Assembly (NCBI RefSeq): GCF_963662255.1
Contig: NC_085049.1
Span: forward strand, 65,953,158 to 66,017,157
DNA length: 64,000 bases
From: Cinclus cinclus
Lineage: Eukaryota > Chordata > Aves > Passeriformes > Cinclidae
Direction of reading: 5' to 3'
In this document: piece by piece, positions 12,379-24,906 of the stretch
How the letters are laid out: every line of letters starts with the position of its first letter
Numbering within the stretch: the first letter of the stretch is position 1
Notes under the pieces: model-generated
Told to the model about the DNA's origin: nothing
Seen by the model: only the letters and a program-made list of their open reading frames with translations
Databases searched by the model: none
Translations under genes and position numbers: made by a program

Positions 12379-13172
12379 CGGTGCCAGCGCAGGTGGCAGA
12401 GGCAGGACCGAGGTGTCACCTCTGGTGCCCACCGCCCTGGCAGTGCCCATGGTGCCACCAGGCCAGGCTGATGTTACACAGGGGCCGGTTCCATGTGTAG
12501 GGCATGGTGGCCTCAGGTAGGGCACAGGGGGGCTCAGAGCTGTGGAACCCTGGAATGGTTTGGGTGGGAGGGACCTGAAGGATCCCACTGGATCAGAGGG
12601 CATGTCCTGGATCCAGGGATCCCAGTCTCCTGGCACCCAGGGCACAGTGGGGGCAGTGGGATGGGGCAGCTCAGAGCCAGGAGCTGGTAACACAGGGGAC
12701 AGCTCTGTGTGGAAGCTGCAGCTCAGGGTGGCACCTGCAGCAGCTCCACAAGACTCCAGGACTCGCAGCTCCAGCTGCCCCCATTCCTGTCCCTCTCAGA
12801 GACTTTTCCTGGGATTGGGACACCTGAGGCTCTGCTGGAGGAGTCCTGGGCTGGAGAAGTTTCTCCCTCTCTCCATCTGGCAGTCCCATCCTCCCCTCCC
12901 CTCCCTGGCTACCTCCCATCTGCCCCCAACCTCACTCATTTTTCCCAAATTGCCCCATCTTTGTTTTTCCCAGGAGACTGAACTGGACAACGTGGACAGC
13001 TGGAAACAGGAACAACTCTAATTCAAAGACAAACTGAGTTCACCGTTGGGGTGGGCCCAGGGCTCAGCACGGACAGGGCACAGCAGCCCTGGGCACGGGG
13101 GCTGCCTTGGGCACCACAGTCATGGCCCCAGCTGGGAATGGTTGCCAGAACTGGATCAGCTCATCCTGCTGC

Positions 13173-15631
13173 TCAGGTTTTCTTTCCCTTCAGGAACTGC
13201 AGGAGCTCCAGCACCAGATTCAGGAATTTCCCCAGGATTTGTTGTTGGAATGAAATCACCGTAGAATCCTCTGGTTCTGGGTTGGGATTCTCCAGATCGC
13301 TCAAGTCTGAGTCCGGCTCAGGCTCTTCCTCTGGTTCCGGGGGTGGCAGTGGGAAGGGCTCTGCAGGAGGAACATCAGTTCCTGGTGGGAGCAATCCCAT
13401 CTGCACCTGGATCCAGGTGTGGAAGTGCTGGGTGGAGGTGAACACCCCGGGTCGCTTGGCCCCGGCACAGCCTTGGCCCCAGCTGGCCAGTCCCACCAGC
13501 CAGAAGTAGTCACCAACGTTGTCCTTGCAGACCAGAGGTCCCCCGATGTCCCCCTGCACCCAGAGAGAGGGGTCAGGGGCTGCTGCCATTGCTCTTCCCA
13601 TCCCGACCCCGCCAGAGCCGCGTTCCTGGCTGGATTCCCATGGGAAGGCTCTGCTCTGGGGCTGGGGGCTCCAGGCTGGCAGCAGGATGGGGCTGGTTCA
13701 GGGTGGGCTCTCTCTCATCTCTGCACAGTCAGCAGGGTTGGGCAGGGAATGGATATTCCAGGATATCCACACCTGGGGGTGCTGGGAGCACCAGGTGGGC
13801 TCTGTGGGCAGTGGCAGGCCTTGGGGACAAGGGGACACTGGGCAGGGACACACGGATGGGCAAGGGACACATGGATGGGCAAGGGAAACTCATCAGTGGA
13901 AGGGCCCTTGGGATGGGAGGACACCGGGCAACGCCCAGCCAGTGCCAGGCCGTGTTTGGGACCCCTGTGCTGGGTGTCAGGGATTCCATGGGGCTGTGTT
14001 TGGGGTCCCTGTGCCCCAGACCCTGTGCCCACGCCCACCCCTGGCAGGTGTCGATGCCGCCCCGCGGGTACCCCGCGCACAGGTCCTGGGGGTGCACGGC
14101 CCCCCCGTACCAGCGGCTGCTGTTGCAAAGCTGGACGTCCATGAGCCGCACCTTGGCCTCCTGCAGCACCAGGCGTGGGCTCCGGGCTGCGGGCACAGAG
14201 GGCACTGAGCACCCGGCACCGGCCTGGGCACAGGCCCTTGCCCAGGGCTGGGCCGTGCCCCTGTCCCGCTCTGGCCCTGCCCAAGGCTCCGGGGCACGGC
14301 CCAGATGTGGCTCGGGCCTGCTTTGGCCTCTGCCCCGGGCCGGCCCGGCCGTGTCCCTGTGGTTGCCAACCCCTCCTCAGCCCCTGGGGCACTGACCGCT
14401 GCCCGGGGTGGCTCTCCAGCCCGCAATGTAGCAGGTTTTCAGCTCGGGCACTGCCAGGGAGCTGTCGGGCACACAGCCCAGCTGGATGTAGTCGCTGCAC
14501 TCCACGGGCTGGTCCATCCTCAGGAGGTCAATGTTGCTCCTGGCCGTGGCGGCCACGTAGCCATTGTGCACCAGGATCTGCTTGATCTGGAACACCTCGG
14601 CCTTGGGGCCCGGCTTAGCCAGATCCGTGGCCCCGATCAGCACCTTCCACTGGAAGACAGCAGTGGGAGGGCCATGGAGAGTGACAGGGAGCAGAGGCAG
14701 GACCAGGGAATGCCTGGGCTGTCCCAGCCCAGCCATTCGCAGCCTTCTTTGTCCCGCAGCAGGGAGGGGAGGCAGCCGCGGAACAGCACAGGGTGCTGCA
14801 AGCTGGGCACCTGTCCCTGCCATGGGGACATCCCTGACCCTGCCTTACGGACATTGCTGTCCCTGCCACAGGGTCATCCAGGATCCTGCTGCGGGGTCAT
14901 CCCTGTCCCTGCTGTGGGGACATCTGTGACCTTTCATGGGCACATCCCTGATCCTCTTGTAGGGACATTCCTGATATTGTTGGGCTCTCATCCCTGTCCC
15001 TGTAGGGTCCCATCCCTGTCCCTGCTGGGTCCCAACCCTGTTCCTGCTGGGATCCCATCCCTTTCCCTGTTGGGATCCCAACACTGTTCCTGCTGGGATC
15101 CCATCTCTGTCCCTGTTGGGATGCCATCCCTTTCCCTGTTGGGATCCCATCCCTGTCCCTGCTCCTCCTTACCCTGCCCTAACCAAGCAGCTGGCCACTG
15201 TCAGCACTCACTGGGGGTGGATGAGTGCCCCCGAGCACATGTGCCACGTGCCATTGTCCAAGGTGGCCTGGATGCTGATGACACCAGGCCAGGCCCCTGG
15301 GTGGACCCCAGTGCCACCCATGTCCTGCGAGGTGTCTTCGAAAGAATCCCAGGATCCATAGTCAGAGTCCTGGGAATTTTCGGGAACCAGCGATCTGTGG
15401 TCGAAGGCCATGGGCCGGAGCCCGCAGGTGCCTCTGGAAGCACAAAGCCATCAATGCCCTGCTCGGGGACAGCAGGGACAGGGACCCCCAAGGGGCTCCT
15501 CTGTGCCCAGGCTGTGCCAGGGACCCCCCGAATGTCCCTGAGCCCCCCGGGGACACTGACCTGCACGTGTCCCAGGTGGCCCCCACGGGCCAGGTCAGGG
15601 CCAGCAGGATGAGCAGTCCCAGCAAAGCCAT
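13173..15631 (-). pseudogene. Acrosin-like pseudogene copy 6 (full unit, type A)
   Basis: Exons by homology: 15561-15631, 15173-15433, 14397-14649, 14041-14186 and 13173-13553. It is spaced exactly 3253 bp from copies 5 and 7 and nearly identical to copy 5, including the SWGQGC variant. Lesions: TGA at 15208-15210 and exon 4 donor GT to GG. The signal peptide has one Val to Ile change (LLGLLILLAL). Exon 3 reads KPGPKAEV where neighbours 5 and 7 read KPGHKAEV. Confidence 0.85.
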
Positions 15632-16425
15632 CGGTGCCAGCGCAGGTGGCAGAGGCAGGACCGAGGTGTCACCTCTGGTGCCCACCGCCCTGGCAGTGCC
15701 CATGGTGCCACCAGGCCAGGCTGATGTTACACAGGGGCCGGTTCCATGTGTAGGGCATGGTGGCCTCAGGTAGGGCACAGGGGGGCTCAGAGCTGTGGAA
15801 CCCTGGAATGGTTTGGGTGGGAGGGACCTGAAGGATCCCACTGGATCAGAGGGCATGTCCTGGATCCAGGGATCCCAGTCTCCTGGCACCCAGGGCACAG
15901 TGGGGGCAGTAGGATGGGGCAGCTCAGAGCCAGGAGCTGGTAACACAGGGGACAGCTCTGTGTGGAAGCTGCAGCTCAGGGTGGCACCTGCAGCAGCTCC
16001 ACAAGACTCCAGGACTCGCAGCTCCAGCTGCCCCCATTCCTGTCCCTCTCAGAGACTTTTCCTGGGATTGGGACACCTGAGGCTCTGCTGGAGGAGTCCT
16101 GGGCTGGAGAAGTTTCTCCCTCTCTCCATCTGGCAGTCCCATCCTCCCCTCCCCTCCCTGGCTGCCTCCCATCTGCCCCCAACCTCACTCATTTTTCCCA
16201 AATTGCCCCATCTTTGTTTTTCCCAGGAGACTGAACTGGACAACGTGGACAGCTGGAAACAGGAACAACTCTAATTCAAAGACAAACTGAGTTCACCGTT
16301 GGGGTGGGCCCAGGGCTCAGCACGGACAGGGCACAGCAGCCCTGGGCACGGGGGCTGCCTTGGGCACCACAGTCATGGCCCCAGCTGGGAATGGTTGCCA
16401 GAACTGGATCAGCTCATCCTGCTGC

Positions 16426-18884
16426 TCAGGTTTTCTTTCCCTTCAGGAACTGCAGGAGCTCCAGCACCAGATTCAGGAATTTCCCCAGGATTTGTTGTTG
16501 GAATGAAATCACCGTAGAATCCTCTGGTTCTGGGTTGGGATTCTCCAGATCGCTCAAGTCTGAGTCCGGCCCAGGCTCTTCCTCTGGTTCTGGGGGTGGC
16601 AGTGGGAAGGGCTCTGCAGGAGGAACATCAGTTCCTGGTGGGAGCAATCCCATCTGCACCTGGATCCAGGTGTGGAAGTGCTGGGTGGAGGTGAACACCC
16701 CGGGTCGCTTGGCCCCGGCACAGCCTCGGCCCCAGCTGGCCAGTCCCACCAGCCAGAAGTAGTCACCAACGTTGTCCTTGCAGACCAGAGGTCCCCCGAT
16801 GTCCCCCTGCACCCAGAGAGAGGGGTCAGGGGCTGCTGCCATTGCTCTTCCCATCCCGACCCCGCCAGAGCCGCGTTCCTGGCTGGATTCCCATGGGAAG
16901 GCTCTGCTCTGGGGCTGGGGGCTCCAGGCTGGCAGCAGGATGGGGCTGGTTCAGGGTGGGCTCTCTCTCATCTCTGCACAGTCAGCAGGGTTGGGCAGGG
17001 AATGGATATTCCAGGATATCCACACCTGGGGGTGCTGGGAGCACCAGGTGGGCTCTGTGGGCAGTGGCAGGCCTTGGAGACAAGGGGACACTGGGCAGGG
17101 ACACACGGATGGGCAAGGGACACATGGATGGGGAAGGGAAACTCATCAGTGGAAGGGCCCTTGGGATGGGAGGACACCGGGCAACGCCCAGCCAGTGCCA
17201 GGCCGTGTTTGGGACCCCTGTGCTGGGTGTCAGGGATTCCATGGGGCTGTGTTTGGGGTCCCTGTGCCCCAGACCCTGTGCCCACGCCCACCCCTGGCAG
17301 GTGTCGATGCCGCCCCGCGGGTACCCCGCGCACAGGTCCGGGGGGTGCACGGCCCCCCCGTACCAGCGGCTGCTGTTGCAAAGCTGGACGTCCATGAGCC
17401 GCACCTTGGCCTCCTGCAGCACCAGGCGTGGGCTCCGGGCTGCGGGCACAGAGGGCACTGAGCACCCGGCACCGGCCTGGGCACAGGCCCTTGCCCAGGG
17501 CTGGGCCGTGCCCCTGTCCCGCTCTGGCCCTGCCCAAGGCTCCGGGGCACGGCCCAGATGTGGCTCGGGCCTGCTTTGGCCTCTGCCCCGGGCCGGCCCG
17601 GCCGTGTCCCTGTGGTTGCCAACCCCTCCTCAGCCCCTGGGGCACTGACCGCTGCCCGGGGTGGCTCTCCAGCCCGCAATGTAGCAGGTTTTCAGCTCGG
17701 GCACTGCCAGGGAGCTGTCGGGCACACAGCCCAGCTGGATGTAGTCGCTGCACTCCACGGGCTGGTCCATCCTCAGGAGGTCAATGTTGCTCCTGGCCGT
17801 GGCGGCCACGTAGCCATTGTGCACCAGGATCTGCTTGATCTGGAACACCTCGGCCTTGTGGCCCGGCTTAGCCAGATCCGTGGCCCCGATCAGCACCTTC
17901 CACTGGAAGACAGCAGTGGGAGGGCCATGGAGAGTGACAGGGAGCAGAGGCAGGACCAGGGAATGCCTGGGCTGTCCCAGCCCAGCCATTCGCAGCCTTC
18001 TTTGTCCCGCAGCAGGGAGGGGAGGCAGCCGCGGAACAGCACAGGGTGCTGCAAGCTGGGCACCTGTCCCTGCCATGGGGACATCCCTGACCCTGCCTTA
18101 CGGACATTGCTGTCCCTGCCACAGGGACATCCAGGATCCTGCTGCGGGGTCATCCCTGTCCCTGCTGTGGGGACATCTGTGACCTTTCATGGGCACATCC
18201 CTGATCCTCTTGTAGGGACATTCCTGATATTGTTGGGCTCTCATCCCTGTCCCTGTAGGGTCCCATCCCTGTCCCTGCTGGGTCCCAACCCTGTTCCTGC
18301 TGGGATCCCATCCCTTTCCCTGTTGGGATCCCAACACTGTTCCTGCTGGGATCCCATCTCTGTCCCTGTTGGGATGCCATCCCTTTCCCTGTTGGGATCC
18401 CATCCCTGTCCCTGCTCCTCCTTACCCTGCCCTAACCAAGCAGCTGGCCACTGTCAGCACTCACTGGGGGTGGATGAGTGCCCCCGAGCACATGTGCCAC
18501 GTGCCATTGTCCAAGGTGGCCTGGATGCTGATGACACCAGGCCAGGCCCCTGGGTGGACCCCAGTGCCACCCATGTCCTGCGAGGTGTCTTCGAAAGAAT
18601 CCCAGGATCCATAGTCAGAGTCCTGGGAATTTTCGGGAACCAGCGATCTGTGGTCGAAGGCCATGGGCCGGAGCCCGCAGGTGCCTCTGGAAGCACAAAG
18701 CCATCAATGCCCTGCTCGGGGACAGCAGGGACAGGGACCCCCAAGGGGCTCCTCTGTGCCCAGGCTGTGCCAGGGACCCCCCGAATGTCCCTGAGCCCCC
18801 CGGGGACACTGACCTGCACGTGTCCCAGGTGGCCCCCACGGGCCAGGTCAGGGCCAGCAGGACGAGCAGTCCCAGCAAAGCCAT
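16426..18884 (-). pseudogene. Acrosin-like pseudogene copy 7 (full unit, type A)
   Basis: Exons by homology: 18814-18884, 18426-18686, 17650-17902, 17294-17439 and 16426-16806. Lesions: TGA at 18461-18463 and exon 4 donor GT to GG. Private change: HPQDLC reads HPPDLC in exon 4. The tail reads EEEPGPDSD, a variant shared with copy 8 and with the copy ending at 47858. Confidence 0.85.
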
Positions 18885-19678
18885 CGGTGCCAGCGCAGGT
18901 GGCAGAGGCAGGACCGAGGTGTCACCTCTGGTGCCCACCGCCCTGGCAGTGCCCATGGTGCCACCAGGCCAGGCTGATGTTACACAGGGGCCGGTTCCAT
19001 GTGTAGGGCATGGTGGCCTCAGGTAGGGCACAGGGGGGCTCAGAGCTGTGGAACCCTGGAATGGTTTGGGTGGGAGGGACCTGAAGGATCCCACTGGATC
19101 AGAGGGCATGTCCTGGATCCAGGGATCCCAGTCTCCTGGCACCCAGGGCACAGTGGGGGCAGTGGGATGGGGCAGCTCAGAGCCAGGAGCTGGTAACACA
19201 GGGGACAGCTCTGTGTGCAAGCTGCAGCTCAGGGTGGCACCTGCAGCAGCTCCACAAGACTCCAGGACTCGCAGCTCCAGCTGCCCCCATTCCTGTCCCT
19301 CTCAGAGACTTTTCCTGGGATTGGGACACCTGAGGCTCTGCTGGAGGAGTCCTGGGCTGGAGAAGTTTCTCCCTCTCTCCATCTGGCAGTCCCATCCTCC
19401 CCTCCCCTCCCTGGCTGCCTCCCATCTGCCCCCAACCTCACTCATTTTTCCCAAATTGCCCCATCTTTGTTTTTCCCAGGAGACTGAACTGGACAACGTG
19501 GACAGCTGGAAACAGGAACAACTCTAATTCAAAGACAAACTGAGTTCACCGTTGGGGTGGGCCCAGGGCTCAGCACGGACAGGGCACAGCAGCCCTGGGC
19601 ACGGGGGCTGCCTTGGGCACCACAGTCATGGCCCCAGCTGGGAATGGTTGCCAGAACTGGATCAGCTCATCCTGCTGC

Positions 19679-22137
19679 TCAGGTTTTCTTTCCCTTCAGG
19701 AACTGCAGGAGCTCCAGCACCAGATTCAGGAATTTCCCCAGGATTTGTTGTTGGAATGAAATCACCGTAGAATCCTCTGGTTCTGGGTTGGGATTCTCCA
19801 GATCGCTCAAGTCTGAGTCCGGCCCAGGCTCTTCCTCTGGTTCCGGGGGTGGCAGTGGGAAGGGCTCTGCAGGAGGAACATCAGTTCCTGGTGGGAGCAA
19901 TCCCATCTGCACCTGGATCCAGGTGTGGAAGTGCTGGGTGGAGGTGAACACCCCGGGTCGCTTGGCCCCGGCACAGCCTCGGCCCCAGCTGGCCAGTCCC
20001 ACCAGCCAGAAGTAGTCACCAACGTTGTCCTTGCAGACCAGAGGTCCCCCGATGTCCCCCTGCACCCAGAGAGAGGGGTCAGGGGCTGCTGCCATTGCTC
20101 TTCCCATCCCGACCCCGCCAGAGCCGCGTTCCTGGCTGGATTCCCATGGGAAGGCTCTGCTCTGGGGCTGGGGGCTCCAGGCTGGCAGCAGGATGGGGCT
20201 GGTTCAGGGTGGGCTCTCTCTCATCTCTGCACAGTCAGCAGGGTTGGGCAGGGAATGGATATTCCAGGATATCCACACCTGGGGGTGCTGGGAGCACCAG
20301 GTGGGCTCTGTGGGCAGTGGCAGGCCTTGGGGACAAGGGGACACTGGGCAGGGACACACGGATGGGCAAGGGACACATGGATGGGGAAGGGAAACTCATC
20401 AGTGGAAGGGCCCTTGGGATGGAAGGACACCGGGCAACGCCCAGCCAGTGCCAGGCCGTGTTTGGGACCCCTGTGCTGGGTGTCAGGGATTCCATGGGGC
20501 TGTGTTTGGGGTCCCTGTGCCCCAGACCCTGTGCCCACGCCCACCCCTGGCAGGTGTCGATGCCGCCCCGCGGGTACCCCGCGCACAGGTCCTGGGGGTG
20601 CACGGCCCCCCCGTACCAGCGGCTGCTGTTGCAAAGCTGGACGTCCATGAGCCGCACCTTGGCCTCCTGCAGCACCAGGCGTGGGCTCCGGGCTGCGGGC
20701 ACAGAGGGCACTGAGCACCCGGCACCGGCCTGGGCACAGGCCCTTGCCCAGGGCTGGGCCGTGCCCCTGTCCCGCTCTGGCCCTGCCCAAGGCTCCGGGG
20801 CACGGCCCAGATGTGGCTCGGGCCTGCTTTGGCCTCTGCCCCGGGCCGGCCCGGCCGTGTCCCTGTGGTTGCCAACCCCTCCTCAGCCCCTGGGGCACTG
20901 ACCGCTGCCCGGGGTGGCTCTCCAGCCCGCAATGTAGCAGGTTTTCAGCTCAGGCACTACCAGGGAGCTGTCGGGCACACAGCCCAGCTGGATGTAGTCG
21001 CTGCACTCCACGGGCTGGTCCATCCTCAGGAGGTCAATGTTGCTCCTGGCCGTGGCGGCCACGTAGCCATTGTGCACCAGGATCTGCTTGATCTGGAACA
21101 CCTCGGCCTTGTGGCCCGGCTTAGCCAGATCCGTGGCCCCGATCAGCACCTTCCACTGGAAGACAGCAGTGGGAGGGCCATGGAGAGTGACAGGGAGCAG
21201 AGGCAGGACCAGGGAATGCCTGGGCTGTCCCAGCCCAGCCATTCGCAGCCTTCTTTGTCCCGCAGCAGGGAGGGGAGGCAGCCGCGGAACAGCACAGGGT
21301 GCTGCAAGCTGGGCACCTGTCCCTGCCATGGGGACATCCCTGACCCTGCCTTACGGACATTGCTGTCCCTGCCACAGGGTCATCCAGGATCCTGCTGCGG
21401 GGTCATCCCTGTCCCTGCTGTGGGGACATCTGTGACCTTTCATGGGCACATCCCTGATCCTCTTGTAGGGACATTCCTGATATTGTTGGGCTCTCATCCC
21501 TGTCCCTGTAGGGTCCCATCCCTGTCCCTGCTGGGTCCCAACCCTGTTCCTGCTGGGATCCCATCCCTTTCCCTGTTGGGATCCCAACACTGTTCCTGCT
21601 GGGATCCCATCTCTGTCCCTGTTGGGATGCCATCCCTTTCCCTGTTGGGATCCCATCCCTGTCCCTGCTCCTCCTTACCCTGCCCTAACCAAGCAGCTGG
21701 CCACTGTCAGCACTCACTGGGGGTGGATGAGTGCCCCCGAGCACATGTGCCACGTGCCATTGTCCAAGGTGGCCTGGATGCTGATGACACCAGGCCAGGC
21801 CCCTGGGTGGACCCCAGTGCCACCCATGTCCTGCGAGGTGTCTTCGAAAGAATCCCAGGATCCATAGTCAGAGTCCTGGGAATTTTCGGGAACCAGCGAT
21901 CTGTGGTCGAAGGCCATGGGCCGGAGCCCGCAGGTGCCTCTGGAAGCACAAAGCCATCAATGCCCTGCTCGGGGACAGCAGGGACAGGGACCCCCAAGGG
22001 GCTCCTCTGTGCCCAGGCTGTGCCAGGGACCCCCCGAATGTCCCTGAGCCCCCCGGGGACACTGACCTGCACGTGTCCCAGGTGGCCCCCACGGGCCAGG
22101 TCAGGGCCAGCAGGACGAGCAGTCCCAGCAAAGCCAT
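19679..22137 (-). pseudogene. Acrosin-like pseudogene copy 8 (full unit, type A)
   Basis: Exons by homology: 22067-22137, 21679-21939, 20903-21155, 20547-20692 and 19679-20059. Lesions: TGA at 21714-21716 and exon 4 donor GT to GG. Exon 3 has a private change giving SSLVVPELKT. It forms a block of four nearly identical units with copies 5-7, all sharing the exon 4 donor loss. Confidence 0.85.
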
Positions 22138-22618
22138 CGGTGCCAGCGCAGGTGGCAGAGGCAGGACCGAGGTGTCACCTCTGGTGCCCACCGCCCTGGC
22201 AGTGCCCATGGTGCCACCAGGCCAGGCTGATGTTACACAGGGGCCGGTTCCATGTGTAGGGCATGGTGGCCTCAGGTAGGGCACAGGGGGGCTCAGAGCT
22301 GTGGAACCCTGGAATGGTTTGGGTGGGAGGGACCTGAAGGATCCCACTGGATCAGAGGGCATGTCCTGGATCCAGGGATCCCAGTCTCCTGGCACCCAGG
22401 GCACAGTGGGGGCAGTAGGATGGGGCAGCTCAGAGCCAGGAGCTGGTAACACAGGGGACAGCTCTGTGTGGAAGCTGCAGCTCAGGGTGGCACCTGCAGC
22501 AGCTCCACAAGACTCCAGGACTCGCAGCTCCAGCTGCCCCCATTCCTGTCCCTCTCAGAGACTTTTCCTGGGATTGGGACACCTGAGGCTCTGCTGGAGG
22601 AGTCCTGGGCTGGAGAAG

Positions 22619-24112
22619 TCCATGAGCCGCACCTTGGCCTCCTGCAGCACCAGGCGTGGGCTCCGGGCTGCGGGCACAGAGGGCACTGAGCACCCGGCAC
22701 CGGCCTGGGCACAGCCCCTTGCCCAGGGCCGGGCCGTGCCCCTGTCCCGCTCTGGCCCTGCCCAAGGCTCCGGGGCACGGCCCAGATGTGGCTCGGGCCT
22801 GCTTTGGCCTCTGCCCCGGGCCGGCCCGGCCGTGTCCCTGTGGTTGCCAACCCCTCCTCAGCCCCGTGGGGCACTGACCGCTGCCCGGGGTGGCTCTCCA
22901 GCCCGCAATGTAGCAGGTTTTCAGCTCGGGCACTGCCAGGGAGCTGTCGGGCACACAGCCCAGCTGGATGTAGTCGCTGCACTCCACGGGCTGGTCCATC
23001 CTCAGGAGGTCAATGTTGCTCCTGGCCGTGGCGGCCACGTAGCCATTGTGCACCAGGATCTGCTTGATCTGGAACACCTCGGCCTTGGGGCCCGGCTTAG
23101 CCAGATCCGTGGCCCCGATCAGCACCTTCCAGTGGAAGACAGCAGTGGGAGGGCCATGGAGAGTGACAGGGAGCAGAGGCAGGACCAGGGAATGCCTGGG
23201 CTGTCCCAGCCCAGCCATTCGCAGCCTTCTTTGTCCCGCAGCAGGGAGGGGAGGCAGCCGCGGAACAGCACAGGGTGCTGCAAGCTGGGCACCTGTCCCT
23301 GCCATGGGGACATCCCTGACCCTGCCTTACGGACATTGCTGTCCCTGCCACAGGGACATCCAGGATCCTGCTGCGGGGTCATCCCTGTCCCTGCTGTGGG
23401 GACATCTGTGACCTTTCATGGGCACATCCCTGATCCTCTTGTAGGGACATTCCTGATATTGTTGGGCTCTCATCCCTGTCCCTGTAGGGTCCCATCCCTG
23501 TCCCTGCTGGGTCCCAACACTGTTCCTGCTGGGGTCCCATCCCTTTCCCTGTTGGGATCCCAACACTGTTCCTGCTGGGATCCCATCTCTGTCCCTGTTG
23601 GGATGCCATCCCTTTCCCTGTTGGGATCCCATCCCTGTCCCTGCTCCTCCTTACCCTGCCCTAACCAAGCAGCTGGCCACTGTCAGCACTCACTGGCGGT
23701 GGATGAGTGCCCCCGAGCACATGTGCCACGTGCCATTGTCCAAGGTGGCCTGGATGCTGATGACACCAGGCCAGGCCCCTGGGTGGACCCCAGTGCCACC
23801 CATGTCCTGCGAGGTGTCTTCGAAAGAATCCCAGGATCCATAGTCAGAGTCCTGGGAATTTTCGGGAACCAGCGATCTGTGGTCGAAGGCCATGGGCCGG
23901 AGCCCGCAGGTGCCTTTGAAGCACAAAGCCATCAATGCCCTGCTCGGGGACAGCAGGGACAGGGACCCCCAAGGGGCTCCTCTGTGCCCAGGCTGTGCCA
24001 GGGACCCCCCGAATGTCCCTGAGCCCCCCGGGGACACTGACCTGCACGTGTCCCAGGTGGCCCCCACGGGCCAGGTCAGGGCCAGCAGGACGAGCAGTCC
24101 CAGCAAAGCCAT
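22619..24112 (-). pseudogene. Acrosin-like pseudogene copy 9 (short unit, 3' deleted)
   Basis: Exon 1 is 24042-24112. Exon 2 (about 23655-23913) has a damaged acceptor: the usual CTTCCAGAGGCACC reads CTTCAAAGGCACC, one base shorter, so the exon would start one base out of phase. TGA at 23690-23692, and the residue before it is changed (IHRQ instead of IHPQ). Exon 3 is 22879-23131 with acceptor CAC. Exon 4 keeps 49 bases (22619-22667) before the same GAGAAG|TCCATGAG junction as in copy 3. Confidence 0.85.
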
Positions 24113-24906
24113 CGGTGCCAGCGCAGGTGGCAGAGGCAGGACCGAGGTGTCACCTCTGGTGCCCACCGCCCTGGCAGTGCCCATGGTGCCACCAGGCCAG
24201 GCTGATGTTACACAGGGGCCGGTTCCATGTGTAGGGCATGGTGGCCTCAGGTAGGGCACAGGGGGGCTCAGAGCTGTGGAACCCTGGAATGGTTTGGGTG
24301 GGAGGGACCTGAAGGATCCCACTGGATCAGAGGGCATGTCCTGGATCCAGGGATCCCAGTCTCCTGGCACCCAGGGCACAGTGGGGGCAGTGGGATGGGG
24401 CAGCTCAGAGCCAGGAGCTGGTAACACAGGGGACAGCTCTGTGTGGAAGCTGCAGCTCAGGGTGGCACCTGCAGCAGCTCCACAAGACTCCAGGACTCGC
24501 AGCTCCAGCTGCCCCCATTCCTGTCCCTCTCAGAGACTTTTCCTGGGATTGGGACACCTGAGGCTCTGCTGGAGGAGTCCTGGGCTGGAGAAGTTTCTCC
24601 CTCTCTCCATCTGGCAGTCCCATCCTCCCCTCCCCTCCCTGGCTGCCTCCCATCTGCCCCCAACCTCACTCATTTTTCCCAAATTGCCCCATCTTTGTTT
24701 TTCCCAGGAGACTGAACTGGACAACGTGGACAGCTGGAAACAGGAACAACTCTAATTCAAAGACAAACTGAGTTCACCGTTGGGGTGGGGCCAGGGCTCA
24801 GCACGGACAGGGCACAGCAGCCCTGGGCACGGGGGCTGCCTTGGGCACCACAGTCATGGCCCCAGCTGGGAATGGTTGCCAGAACTGGATCAGCTCATCC
24901 TGCTGC

